Assembly: GCA_020633295.1 (NCBI GenBank)
Contig: JACKDW010000005.1
Location: 310,001 to 374,000, forward strand
Source of the DNA: Myxococcales bacterium
GTDB taxonomy: Bacteria; Myxococcota_A; Polyangia; Nannocystales; Nannocystaceae
Length of the DNA: 64,000 nt
Direction of reading: 5' to 3'
Positions 7,884-15,559 of this stretch are shown here, piece after piece (within the stretch, counting starts at the first letter, position 1; each line of letters begins with the position of its first letter). Under the pieces are notes generated by a model. The model was given only the letters and a program-made list of their open reading frames with translations. It was not told where the DNA came from and did no database searches. The translations under genes were made by a program, and so were the position numbers.

Positions 7884-8834
7884 TCACGCGCGGGTCGCTC
7901 GACGCCCCGCGCTCTTGCTCGCGCCCGTCACCGACTGGGCGACCCGCGCGATCAGCTCGCGAAACCACCGCTGCTGCGGGTCGCGATGGCCGCGCTCGTG
8001 CCAGACCATCGCCGCGCGGATCGGCGGCAGCTCGAGGGGCGGCCGGCGCAGCGCGAGCCCGGCGGGCCCCGCGAGCTTGCCCGCCAGCCACCGCGTCGTC
8101 GTCAGCACGAGGTCGGTCTCGGCGACGAGCAGCGGGGTCAAGGCCGGGTACGGCACCCGCAGCGCGATCCGCCGCGCGCGCCCGAGCTTCGCCAGCGCGA
8201 CATCAACCGGCCCGCCGCCGAGACCGGTCAACGACACCAGCATGTGATCGAGCGCCGTGAAGCGCTCGAGCGTCCACCGCCGCCGCAGCGCCGGGTGCCC
8301 CGCTCGCAGCACGCAGACCCACTCGCTCGCGATCAGCGGCCGCGTGAAGAGGTTCGCCTCGTCCCCCGAGGGTGTCCCAACGGTCAAGTCGATCGAGCCG
8401 TCCGCGAGCCGCCGCCGCCAGTCCGCCTCCCACCGCACGATCTCGAGATCGAGGCCCGGCGCCTCGCTCGCGAGCGCGCGCGTCAGCGCCGGCACGAGCA
8501 TGTAGACCACGATGTCCGGCGCGGCCACGCGGACCACCCCCTCGGCCGCCGCCGGCTCGAAGCGCGCCGGCCGGACCAGCTCCCGCACGTCGGCGAGCAC
8601 CGCCTCGAGCTGGGGGTAGAGCTCGAGCGCGCGCGCGGTCGGCTCCATCCCGCCGCGCGCGCGGATCAGCAGCGGGTCGTCGAACATCTCGCGCAGCCGC
8701 GCGAGCGCCCGGCTCATCGCCGGCTGGCTGACGCCGAGCTGCGTCGCCGCGCGGCTCACGTGGCGCGCGCGCAGCAGCGCGTGCAGCGACACGAGCAGGT
8801 TGAGGTCGTGCAGCGCAAGCGCGGAGAGGTCCAT
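7884..8834 (-). CDS. LysR-family transcriptional regulator
   Basis: A 316-residue protein. The N-terminal winged helix is standard for LysR: LNLLVSLHALLRARHVSRAA, QLGVSQPAMSRALARLRE, then DPLLIRARGGMEPTARA (residues about 10-75). A periplasmic-binding-protein-like effector domain follows from about 95 to 300. The gene is divergent from the cupin lipoprotein at 8942, and inverted repeats in the shared intergenic space (8851-8871 and 8883-8901) are likely operator sites, so it probably controls that gene and itself. TAGGCT lies exactly 6 nt before the ATG. The inducer is unknown. Confidence 0.92.
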   Translation of the reverse strand: MDLSALALHDLNLLVSLHALLRARHVSRAATQLGVSQPAMSRALARLREMFDDPLLIRARGGMEPTARALELYPQLEAVLADVRELVRPARFEPAAAEGVVRVAAPDIVVYMLVPALTRALASEAPGLDLEIVRWEADWRRRLADGSIDLTVGTPSGDEANLFTRPLIASEWVCVLRAGHPALRRRWTLERFTALDHMLVSLTGLGGGPVDVALAKLGRARRIALRVPYPALTPLLVAETDLVLTTTRWLAGKLAGPAGLALRRPPLELPPIRAAMVWHERGHRDPQQRWFRELIARVAQSVTGASKSAGRRATRA

Positions 8835-8840
8835 GCGCCG

Positions 8841-8846
8841 AGCCTA
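8841..8846 (-). promoter_or_regulatory. -10-like TAGGCT, 6 nt before LysR start
   Basis: Reverse-strand TAGGCT with a 6-nt gap to the ATG at 8834 would place the transcription start on the start codon (leaderless). The LysR-type palindrome starts 5 nt upstream of it, well placed for autoregulation. Confidence 0.5.
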
Positions 8847-8850
8847 CGCG

Positions 8851-8871
8851 ATTATTCGTATTGAGAATAAT
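8851..8871. promoter_or_regulatory. LysR-type operator palindrome
   Basis: ATTATTC (8851-8857), a 7-nt spacer and GAATAAT (8865-8871) form a perfect inverted repeat whose inner T-N11-A core matches the LysR box rule. It lies between the divergent LysR and cupin genes. Confidence 0.6.
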
Positions 8872-8882
8872 GACTCTTCACT

Positions 8883-8901
8883 TCATGACATGGCGTCATG
8901 A
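8883..8901. promoter_or_regulatory. second inverted repeat in LysR-cupin intergenic region
   Basis: TCATGAC (8883-8889), a 5-nt spacer and GTCATGA (8895-8901) form a perfect inverted repeat 12 nt after the LysR box and 40 nt before the cupin ATG. It may be an activation site or an operator for another regulator. Confidence 0.45.
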
Positions 8902-8941
8902 CGACTCGAGGCTTACATCGAGCGGGAAGGAGCCGCCGCCC

Positions 8942-9391
8942 ATGCACCCCGCCGCCCGCCGCCCCATCCTGTCCACGCTCGCCGCGCTCACGCTGCTGCT
9001 GACGAGCGCGAGCGCCTGCGAGCCTCGCCCCGTCCAGGCCGCCCAGGCCGCGCTGCCGGCCGACGCGTCGTCGCCCGCGCTCTTGAGCGTGAAGAAGATC
9101 CCGGCGTGGACCAACGACGGGGACGCGCGCGAGCACGCCGTCCTCGTCGACGAGCCGCGCGTGAAGATCGTCGCGCTCGCGCTGCGCCGCGGCGCCGCGC
9201 TGCCGGTCCACAGCGTCGAGCGCCCCGTGACCATCCAGGTCGTGCGCGGGCGCGGCGAGCTGCGCGTGGGCGACACCGCCACGCGGGTCGAGCCCGGCGC
9301 CGTCGCGCTGCTCGACGCCGGGGCTCCCCACGCGCTGACCCCTGAAGATGGGGACCTGGTCGTCCTGCTCGTCCACTACCTCAAGCCCTGA
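8942..9391 (+). CDS. cupin-domain lipoprotein
   Basis: 149 residues. The leader ends in LLLTSASAC, a lipobox (Cys near residue 26), so the protein should be lipid-anchored in the envelope. The rest is a single small cupin barrel: ALRRGAALPVHSVERPVTIQVVRGRGEL, then G..A.VEPGAVALLDAGAPHAL. The usual cupin metal ligands are mostly absent apart from one or two His, so an enzymatic role is doubtful and a sensory or binding role is possible. GGAAGGAG lies 9 nt before the ATG. It is divergent from the LysR gene and probably its target. Confidence 0.8.
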   Translation: MHPAARRPILSTLAALTLLLTSASACEPRPVQAAQAALPADASSPALLSVKKIPAWTNDGDAREHAVLVDEPRVKIVALALRRGAALPVHSVERPVTIQVVRGRGELRVGDTATRVEPGAVALLDAGAPHALTPEDGDLVVLLVHYLKP

Positions 9392-9464
9392 GCGGTGTCG
9401 TCCCCGCCATCATCGTAGTATCGACGCGATCGTCGATCGCCCGTCGCCCACCCAGGAGACCGCC

Positions 9465-10424
9465 GTGGAACTCGTCCTCCCGACCCCCGACCAAGCCCTG
9501 CCGATCCTCCGCGCGCTCAGGACCGCCGCCGCCGGCGACGGCCCGCTCGCGCAGCAAGAGCGCGCCATGCTCGACGCCGCCCAGGAGATCTTCGGCACCC
9601 CCCACGACCCGGACACGCTCGAGCCCATCAGCCCCGAGGCGCTCGCCGCCGCGATCCAAGACCGGCGCCTGCGCTGGCAGCTCGTCAACGGCATGGTCAT
9701 CATCTCGATGCTCGACGAGGTCGTCACCGCCGACAAGCACGCGCGCTGCGCCGCGTTCGCGGCCGCGCTCGGCGTCGAGCTCGACGAGCTCAAGAACCTG
9801 CGCCAGATCGCCGACGGTCAGCTCGGCTGGCTGCGGCTCGACGTCGCCCGGCGCGTATGGCTCAAAGACCATCTCATTGAGAAGTGGCGCAACGGCGGCG
9901 TCCGCTGGCTCGCGACCGCGATCGCCACGCTCAAGGGCGCCCTCGAGGACACCCCGCTCGCGACGCGCTACCGGGCGCTCGGCGAGCTGCCCGAGGGCAC
10001 CGTCGGGCGCGTCTACCACGACCACATGCGCGAGTGCGGGTTCCCGCTGCCGGGCGAGCGCGGCAGCACCGTCGAGCCGCAGGTCATCCACGACATCACG
10101 CACCTGCTCGCGGGCTACGGCACCGACGCCGAGGGCGAGATCCTCACGGCCGCCTTCAGCGCGGGCTACCGGCGGCGCGACCCCTTCACCTTCATCTTCT
10201 TCGTCGTCTGTCAGTTCCACCTCGGCCTCACGTTCTCCGCCTTCGCGCCGCCCTTCACCGGCAAGTTCGACGCGCGGAGCACGTTCCTGGCGCTGCGCCG
10301 CGGGGCCGCCATGAACACCGACATCTCCGAGGGCTGGGACCCCTGGTCGGTGATGCACCGCCCGCTCGACGAGGTCCGCCGCGAGCTCGGCGTGCCGCCG
10401 CTCGAGCCCGCGGCCGCGCGCTGA
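9465..10424 (+). CDS. TerB-like / Coq4-like fusion protein
   Basis: 320 residues with two parts. Residues about 10-125 form a TerB-like helical domain (ALRTAAAGDGPLAQQERAML, then MLDEVVTADKHARCAAF). Residues about 160-300 resemble Coq4: YRALGELPEGTVGRVYHDHM, then H209-D210-I-T-H213-x11-E225, the exact HDxxHx(11)E motif of Coq4 that binds a metal. Coq4 organises ubiquinone biosynthesis or removes the ring C1 carboxyl, so a quinone or lipid-linked role is possible; no ubi/coq genes are adjacent. A GTG start at 9465 is preceded by an AGGAG 6 nt upstream. I know of no characterised protein with this fusion. Confidence 0.75.
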   Translation: MELVLPTPDQALPILRALRTAAAGDGPLAQQERAMLDAAQEIFGTPHDPDTLEPISPEALAAAIQDRRLRWQLVNGMVIISMLDEVVTADKHARCAAFAAALGVELDELKNLRQIADGQLGWLRLDVARRVWLKDHLIEKWRNGGVRWLATAIATLKGALEDTPLATRYRALGELPEGTVGRVYHDHMRECGFPLPGERGSTVEPQVIHDITHLLAGYGTDAEGEILTAAFSAGYRRRDPFTFIFFVVCQFHLGLTFSAFAPPFTGKFDARSTFLALRRGAAMNTDISEGWDPWSVMHRPLDEVRRELGVPPLEPAAAR

Positions 10425-10468
10425 CGCGGCCGTTGCCGCCGCGCGGCGAGCCCGGCACACTCACGCGC

Positions 10469-11026
10469 GTGGCGAGCTACGACGTCCTGTTCTGTCACGG
10501 CCTCGAGAGCGGCCCCCACGGGCACAAGCACCGCTCGCTGCGCGCGGCCGGCCACGCCGTGACCGCGCCCGACTGCCGCGGCCTCGACCTGCAGGCGCGC
10601 GTCGAGCTCCTCACGCGGCTGCTGTGCTCCGGCGACCTGGCCGCAAGCGCAGGCGCGCTCGCGCGCTGGATCGTCGTCGGCTCGAGCTTCGGCGGCGTCG
10701 CCGGGCTCATCGCCGTGATCGAGGCGCGCGCGCGCGGCTTCACGGTCGGCGGCCTCGTCCTCTGCGCGCCGGCGCTCGAGCTGCGGCAGCCCCCGGCCGA
10801 CCGCATGCTCGACGCCGGGGCGCTGCGCGCCCCCGTCGACACCGTCATCATCCACGGGCGGGGCGACGAGATCATCCCGATCGACACGAGCCGCCGCTTC
10901 GCCGCGCGCCCGGGCCACGCCGCGCCCGTGCGCCTGCTCGAGGTCGACGACGGGCACGGGCTGCGCCGCAGCCACGCGGTGATCCTCGACGAGGTCGCGC
11001 GCGCCGGCGCGCGCGCGAACGCCTGA
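10469..11026 (+). CDS. alpha/beta hydrolase (YqiA-like esterase)
   Basis: A 185-residue compact alpha/beta hydrolase. The N-terminus VLFCHGLESGPHGHKH is the oxyanion-hole strand of the YqiA/UPF0227-type group. The nucleophile elbow is GSSFGG near residue 68, the acid lies in IIHGRGDEIIPIDTSRR, and the catalytic His in DDGHGL. The substrate is unknown; family members are short-chain esterases. The start is a GTG 45 nt after the TerB-Coq4 stop on the same strand, so the two may be cotranscribed. CACACT with a 7-nt gap precedes the start. Confidence 0.85.
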   Translation: MASYDVLFCHGLESGPHGHKHRSLRAAGHAVTAPDCRGLDLQARVELLTRLLCSGDLAASAGALARWIVVGSSFGGVAGLIAVIEARARGFTVGGLVLCAPALELRQPPADRMLDAGALRAPVDTVIIHGRGDEIIPIDTSRRFAARPGHAAPVRLLEVDDGHGLRRSHAVILDEVARAGARANA

Positions 11027-11058
11027 CCGAACGCGCAGGCCGCTTCGGCGGCCGAGCG

Positions 11059-11766
11059 TTATGCCCCCAGGGACATCTCATCCCTCCGCCACTGGGCGGC
11101 GTCGAGCCCCCGCGCGAGCAGCCAGCCGCACAGCGCGAGCTCGGCCAGCAGCGGGACGACGTAGGCCGGCGCGAACGCGGCCGCGAGCGCCGGCGCGAGC
11201 ACCCGCAGCCCGCCGCCGACGAGGTAGACCACGCCCGACACGCCGACGCCGACGCCGAGCGCTCGCGGCAGGAACTTCGACCGCGCGATCAGGACGCCCA
11301 CGAGCAGGCAGTTGACGGCGAAGAACATCAGGCCGAGGTCGTAGCCGACCGCGTGCGCGTCGAGCAGCGACATGACCAGCGCGTCGCGCCCCTCGAGGCC
11401 CGGCGCGCCCGCGAGCGCCTGCGCCTGCAGGAGGTGGACGAGGTTCACGCCGAGCACCGACGCCTGGGCCAGACGGAACGCCATCGCCGCGAGCGAGAGC
11501 GTGCGGCTGACCGGCGCGAGCAGCACGTAGAGCAGCGCGCCGAGGCCCACGTCCGCGAGCACCATGGCCACGTCCGCGAGCACGCTGAGGCGAAACGCGA
11601 GCGCGGCCTGCTGGATCGCGGCGACGGTCTGCGCGGCCGTCTCGCCGATCATCGGCTCGCGGATCAGGCCCTGACCGCCCACGCCGCAGACGATGATGAC
11701 GAGGTAGAGCAGCCCCGCGACGCGGGCGAGTCGCTGGGGGGAGGGGAGCGCGCTGGAATCGTGCAT
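11059..11766 (-). CDS. DUF4386 family membrane protein
   Basis: 235 residues with six to seven transmembrane helices. Conserved DUF4386 features are visible: SPQRLARVAGLLYLVIIVCG at the start, FRLSVLADVAMVLADVGLGALLY, the central FRLAQASVLGVNLV, a helix with FFAVNCLLVGVLI, and a C-terminal PAYVVPLLAELALCGWLL. The function of the family is unknown. It ends 30 nt from the stop codon of the convergent hydrolase gene. A long AT-containing upstream region with a palindrome separates it from the divergent dienelactone hydrolase gene. Confidence 0.85.
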   Translation of the reverse strand: MHDSSALPSPQRLARVAGLLYLVIIVCGVGGQGLIREPMIGETAAQTVAAIQQAALAFRLSVLADVAMVLADVGLGALLYVLLAPVSRTLSLAAMAFRLAQASVLGVNLVHLLQAQALAGAPGLEGRDALVMSLLDAHAVGYDLGLMFFAVNCLLVGVLIARSKFLPRALGVGVGVSGVVYLVGGGLRVLAPALAAAFAPAYVVPLLAELALCGWLLARGLDAAQWRRDEMSLGA

Positions 11767-11849
11767 GGTGTGCCTCGCCCCGTGTCCGGGGGCATTCCCA
11801 GTGTTTCATACGGGATCAAATGGACAACGACTCTGCAGGCAGACAATCC

Positions 11850-11863
11850 ATGCATAATTGCAT
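11850..11863. promoter_or_regulatory. palindrome ATGCA-N4-TGCAT in divergent intergenic region
   Basis: A perfect inverted repeat (ATGCA TAAT TGCAT) lies in the 220-nt space between the divergent DUF4386 and dienelactone hydrolase genes, in a locally AT-rich patch. It may be an operator; no regulator is adjacent. Confidence 0.3.
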
Positions 11864-11986
11864 CAATCGCGCGCGTTCGCGCCCGCGCAGGGGACCGCGG
11901 ACCCCGTGCCCGCGTCGCCCTCGCGCCCGCGCCAACGCCGGTGCGTACATCACCGCCGCGGCCGCGCCCATATTACCCTCACCGCC

Positions 11987-12787
11987 ATGTCGCTCGCCGG
12001 CTTCGAGACCACCGAGTTCAGCCACGACGGCCGCAGGCGCGTGGTCTATCGCCGCGGGGACGGCCCCGGCGTCGTCATCATGCACGAGATCCCCGGCATC
12101 ACGCCGCAGGTCGCCGCGTTCGCCCGCCGCGTCGCCGACGAGGGCTTCGCCGTCGCGCTCCCGCACATGTTCGGCACGCCCAACAAGCCGCTGTCCGTCC
12201 CCTACGCGCTCGGGCAGATGGCGCGCGCCTGCATCAGCCGCGAGTTCACCGTGCTCGCGCGCCGTCGCTCGAGCCCGATCACCGCGTGGCTGCGCGCGCT
12301 CTGTCGCCAGCTCCACGCCGAGCGCGGCGGCCCGGGCGTCGGCGCCATCGGCATGTGCCTCACCGGCAACTTCGCGCTCTCGCTGATGGTCGACCCGAGC
12401 GTCATGGCCCCGGTGCTCAGCCAGCCCTCGCTGCCCTTCGGGCTGACCCCGAGCCACCGGCGCGCGCTCGCGGTCTCCGACGACGAGCTCGTCACGATCC
12501 GCCAGCGCGTCCGCGACGAGGGGCTCCACGTCATCGGCATGCGCTTCACCCACGACCCGCTGTGCCCCGGCGCGCGCTTCGAACGCCTGCGCGAGGAGCT
12601 GGGCGACGGCTTCACCGGCATCGAGATCGACTCGGGCCCCGGCAACCCCCACGGCAACAAGCGCGTCGCCCACTCCGTCGTCACCACCGACCTCATCGAC
12701 GAGGAGGGGCACCCGACCCGCGACGCGCTGGAGCGCGTGCTCGCGTTCTTCCACGAGCGCCTGCGCGCGCCGGCCGAGGCCTCGTGA
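11987..12787 (+). CDS. dienelactone hydrolase family protein
   Basis: 266 residues, alpha/beta hydrolase of the dienelactone hydrolase type. GVVIMHEIPGITPQVAAFAR is the first strand and oxyanion region, GMCLTGNFAL carries the nucleophilic Cys typical of the family, an Asp follows in FTHDPLCPG, and the His lies in the GNPHGNKR segment. DLH enzymes open lactones in chlorocatechol degradation, but many homologues have unknown substrates. TATTAC lies 10 nt before the ATG. The stop codon overlaps the GTG of the next gene, indicating translational coupling. Confidence 0.88.
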   Translation: MSLAGFETTEFSHDGRRRVVYRRGDGPGVVIMHEIPGITPQVAAFARRVADEGFAVALPHMFGTPNKPLSVPYALGQMARACISREFTVLARRRSSPITAWLRALCRQLHAERGGPGVGAIGMCLTGNFALSLMVDPSVMAPVLSQPSLPFGLTPSHRRALAVSDDELVTIRQRVRDEGLHVIGMRFTHDPLCPGARFERLREELGDGFTGIEIDSGPGNPHGNKRVAHSVVTTDLIDEEGHPTRDALERVLAFFHERLRAPAEAS

Positions 12788-13104
12788 GCGCGCCGCCCGA
12801 ACCTGACGCTTCGGCCATGCAGGAGATCCCCGAGGACTGCGCGCCGTACCGCCGCACCCGCAGCTTCACGCGCGAGACCATCCCCGCCGGGCTGCTGCGC
12901 GAGCACAGCACCGCCGCCGGCGTCTGGGGGAAGCTCAACGTCGAGCGCGGCGCGCTGCGCTACCGCGTCGGCGGGCGCGAGCACACGCTCACGCCCCGGC
13001 GCCCCGGCGTCATCGCGCCGCAGCAGCTCCACGACGTCGCGCCGCTCACCGACGACGTCGTGTTCCACGTCGAGTTCTACCGGCGGCCCGACGCGGGCGG
13101 GTGA
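12784..13104 (+). CDS. DUF1971 (TehB-associated) cupin-like protein
   Basis: 106 residues matching DUF1971: YRRTRSFTRETIPAGLLREH, then AGVWGKLNVERGALRYRV, LTPRRPGVIAPQQLHDVAPL and a final VEFYRRP. The domain is a small cupin that occurs alone or attached to the TehB methyltransferase and is associated with tellurite or oxyanion resistance. No TehB is adjacent. The GTG start overlaps the TGA of the dienelactone hydrolase gene (GTGA), so the two are coupled. Confidence 0.85.
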   Translation: MSAPPEPDASAMQEIPEDCAPYRRTRSFTRETIPAGLLREHSTAAGVWGKLNVERGALRYRVGGREHTLTPRRPGVIAPQQLHDVAPLTDDVVFHVEFYRRPDAGG

Positions 13105-13180
13105 GCTCGACCCACGCGGACCTACCCGCGCGACCCCCACCCGCGCGCCGACGCGGGCGAGCGCCGGCGGGACGCCGTGC

Positions 13181-13186
13181 TACGCT
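13181..13186 (+). promoter_or_regulatory. -10-like TACGCT, 6 nt before phoD-like start
   Basis: TACGCT followed by a 6-nt gap and the ATG at 13193, with no Shine-Dalgarno sequence between, fits leaderless transcription. Confidence 0.5.
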
Positions 13187-13192
13187 CGCCGG

Positions 13193-14980
13193 ATGCGTCG
13201 TCGCGGGTTTCTCCAGGTCGTCGTCGTCAGCGCGGCGACCTCGATGATCCGCTGTCAGGACGAGCTGCACCACGACTACCCGCAGGACGGCCCGCCGCCG
13301 ATCTCCGACCCCGAGGACGTCCTGCGCGTGTTCCCGCAGGGCCTCGCCTCGGGCGATCCGCGGCCCGACAGCGTCGTGCTGTGGACGCGCGTGCAGCCGC
13401 CTGCGGGGCGCGCGGGCGAGAGCTTCGACGTGCGCTACTACGTGCTCGACGACGCCGGCGAGGCGCCGGCGATCACCGGCACGCTGCGCGCCGCGCCCGA
13501 GGCCGACCACACCGTGCGCCTCAAGCTCGTCGAGCTCGCGCCCTACACCACCTATCACTACCGCTTCGAAGCGCTCGGCGTGTGGAGCGACACCGGCCGC
13601 ACCCGCACCGCGCCCGAGCCCGAGCAGGACGTCACCCCGCGCTTCGCGGTCGCCTCGTGCCAGGAGTACGTCGGGCGCTGGTACCACGCCTGGCGCGCGC
13701 TCGTGGAGCTCGAGGAGGGCGAGGGCGCCGTCGACTTCGTGCTGTTCCTCGGCGACTACATCTACGAGACGATCGCCGACCCGCGGTTTCAGCCGCTCGC
13801 CAGCGAGCGCGCGCTGAGCCTGCCCGACGGGCTCCCGCTCGACGACGCGCCCGACACCGGCAACCTCGCCGCCTACACGCTCGCCGACTACCGCGCGCTC
13901 TACCGGCAGTACCGCGCCGACCCGGCGCTGCGGCGCGCGCACGCCCGCTACCCCTTCATCGCCATCTGGGACGACCACGAGTTCACCAACGACGCCTGGC
14001 AGGACGTCGCCAACGAGTTCGACGAGCGCGACGGCGAGGAGCGCCAGACCGCGCGCCGCGAGGCGGCGACCCGCGCGTGGTTCGAGTACCTCCCCGTCGA
14101 CCTCGAGCATGACTCGAGCGCCAGGTTCCCCGAGGACATCAGGACCTACCGCGCGCTGCGCTACGGGCGGCACGTCGAGCTGCTGCTCACCGACCTCCGC
14201 TACTACCGCGACGACCACCTGATCCCCGAGGGCCCGCTCGCGCCCGACGTCGGGAAGTTCCTCGAGCACTCGCCCCTCGGCGCGCGCGTGCTCGCGATCA
14301 AGCCGGCCTTCGACGCGCTCGAGGCCGAGCTCCGCCCGACCATGCTCGGCGCGACGCAGCGCGACTGGCTGCTCGACGCGGCGCGCGGCTCGACGGCGAC
14401 CTGGAAGCTGTGGGCGAGCGCGCTGATGGTCGCGCAGCTCGTCGTCGACCTCAGCGCCTTCGACCAGCTGCCCGCGCTGCTGCGCAACGCCTACTACTTC
14501 AAGCCAGACCAGTGGGACGGCTTCCGCAGCGAGCGCGCCGCGCTGCTCGCCGCGCTGCAGGACGTCGAGAACCTCGTCGTGCTCTCCGGCGACCTCCACG
14601 GCTTCTACGCCGCGCACCTGCGGCCGGACTTCGACGAGCCCGACGCGCCCGCGACCGCCGTCGAGTTCACGACCGCCGGGATCAGCTCGATCTCGCTGCT
14701 CGAGCAGCTCGCGCTGTTCACCAGCCAGGACCCCGCGCTCGCGACCCTCGGCCTCGGCGAGATCGTGCCGCTGTTCGACGACAACGTCCGCGCCCACGGC
14801 TCGCACTTCGTGCACGCCGACAGCGCCCGCTACGGCCTCGCGCTCGTCGTCGCGCGCGCGGGCGAGCTCGACGTCGAGCTGCTCGAGCTCGACGCCGTGA
14901 CCAGCCCCGAGTACAGCCCGCCCGCCCGTCGGCGCCGGTTTCGCGTCCGCAGCGGCACCAGCGCGATCGAGTCGCTGTAG
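13193..14980 (+). CDS. PhoD-family alkaline phosphatase
   Basis: 595 residues. The N-terminus MRRRGFLQVVVVSAATSM has a twin-Arg-like start and a possible lipid-attachment Cys after SMIR, so export is likely. An N-terminal Ig-like domain (FPQGLASGDPRPDSVVLWTR) leads to the PhoD metallophosphatase core: FLGDYIYE, IWDDHEFTND, then LTDLRYYR, and near the end LSGDLHGFYA. These hold the Asp, Asn and His ligands for the Fe/Ca site. PhoD enzymes are phosphodiesterases/monoesterases that release phosphate outside the cell. The gene stands alone on the + strand. Confidence 0.92.
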   Translation: MRRRGFLQVVVVSAATSMIRCQDELHHDYPQDGPPPISDPEDVLRVFPQGLASGDPRPDSVVLWTRVQPPAGRAGESFDVRYYVLDDAGEAPAITGTLRAAPEADHTVRLKLVELAPYTTYHYRFEALGVWSDTGRTRTAPEPEQDVTPRFAVASCQEYVGRWYHAWRALVELEEGEGAVDFVLFLGDYIYETIADPRFQPLASERALSLPDGLPLDDAPDTGNLAAYTLADYRALYRQYRADPALRRAHARYPFIAIWDDHEFTNDAWQDVANEFDERDGEERQTARREAATRAWFEYLPVDLEHDSSARFPEDIRTYRALRYGRHVELLLTDLRYYRDDHLIPEGPLAPDVGKFLEHSPLGARVLAIKPAFDALEAELRPTMLGATQRDWLLDAARGSTATWKLWASALMVAQLVVDLSAFDQLPALLRNAYYFKPDQWDGFRSERAALLAALQDVENLVVLSGDLHGFYAAHLRPDFDEPDAPATAVEFTTAGISSISLLEQLALFTSQDPALATLGLGEIVPLFDDNVRAHGSHFVHADSARYGLALVVARAGELDVELLELDAVTSPEYSPPARRRRFRVRSGTSAIESL

Positions 14981-15020
14981 CCCGCCGCGCGCGCGCGCCT
15001 GGACTCTCGCCGCGACCTGC

Positions 15021-15026
15021 TACGCT
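15021..15026 (+). promoter_or_regulatory. -10-like TACGCT, 7 nt before a GTG start
   Basis: TACGCT with a 7-nt gap to the GTG at 15034 and no ribosome binding site fits a leaderless transcript. Confidence 0.5.
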
Positions 15027-15033
15027 TGCTCTC

Positions 15034-15318
15034 GTGGCGTTCGCCCCGGTCCCCTCGCCCTGCGCAGACGGTAGCTGTCTCGTAAGCCATATCGAGCTCG
15101 ACGACCGCGTCGGCCTGGCGCCCGAGCTGCGCGCCGAGCTCGAGCGCGCGCTCGCGCGCCAGGGGATGCTCGCCGACGTGGTGCGCTGGGCGTGCGAGCA
15201 GTCCCCGCCCGCCGAGCTCGTCGAGGTGGTCCAGCAGGACGAGTACACCCTCGACGTGATCGTCCGCTGGCGGCCGCCGGCCGCGGACCCGGTGCACCTC
15301 GTCTACGACACGACCTGA
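15034..15318 (+). CDS. hypothetical protein; coding signal continues past the TGA
   Basis: 94 residues up to a TGA at 15316-15318. I do not recognise the family. It has two Cys early (PCADGSC), a helical segment and a final strand-rich part (VVQQDEYTLDVIVRW). The same frame stays open for 54 codons after the TGA to a second TGA at 15481-15483, with almost every third base G or C and a protein-like sequence (AAWPQLPDADALLDDRVARG). The natural product is therefore probably about 148 residues and the first TGA is a mutation, a sequencing error or a recoded codon. Confidence 0.6.
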   Translation: MAFAPVPSPCADGSCLVSHIELDDRVGLAPELRAELERALARQGMLADVVRWACEQSPPAELVEVVQQDEYTLDVIVRWRPPAADPVHLVYDTT

Positions 15319-15483
15319 CTGGGGGGCGTCGCGGCGGTCGCCGCCTGGCCCCAGCTCCCGGACGCCGACGCGCTCCTCGACGACCGCGTAGCTCGCGGCT
15401 GGCGACCCCGCGCGACCGCGCTCGTCAGCGGGCCCGCGATCCTCGGGCACGCCGCCACGCGCTTCGAAGCCCACGCGATCTGA
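15319..15483 (+). other. in-frame coding extension after TGA
   Basis: The reading frame of the gene at 15034 continues here without a start codon of its own. Codon use is fully typical of the genome, and the reverse strand has no better candidate. It reads ALVSGPAILGHAATRFEA near its end. Confidence 0.45.
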
Positions 15484-15547
15484 CGGGCGAGGCGCGCCCG
15501 CCGTCGCCTCGAAACCGCGAAAACTTCGCCCCTGCGCGCCGCCCGAG

Positions 15548-15553
15548 TAGGCT
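15548..15553 (+). promoter_or_regulatory. -10-like TAGGCT, 6 nt before a GTG start
   Basis: TAGGCT, a 6-nt gap and the GTG at 15560, without a Shine-Dalgarno sequence, fits leaderless transcription. Confidence 0.5.
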
Positions 15554-15559
15554 CGCGCG

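Noticed and set aside
6268..8247. A 659-codon plus-strand open frame
   Set aside because: Antisense to the ion channel and LysR genes, rich in Arg/Gln/Asp/Ala and without a domain; a GC shadow.
10624..13104. An 826-codon plus-strand open frame
   Set aside because: Only its end (12784-13104, DUF1971) is real. The rest is a shadow of the hydrolase, DUF4386 and DLH genes in other frames.
15034..15483. Selenocysteine at the TGA of 15316
   Set aside because: No SECIS-like hairpin is obvious just after the TGA, no selenoprotein family is recognised, and the flanks do not look like a redox motif. Mutation or sequencing error is simpler.
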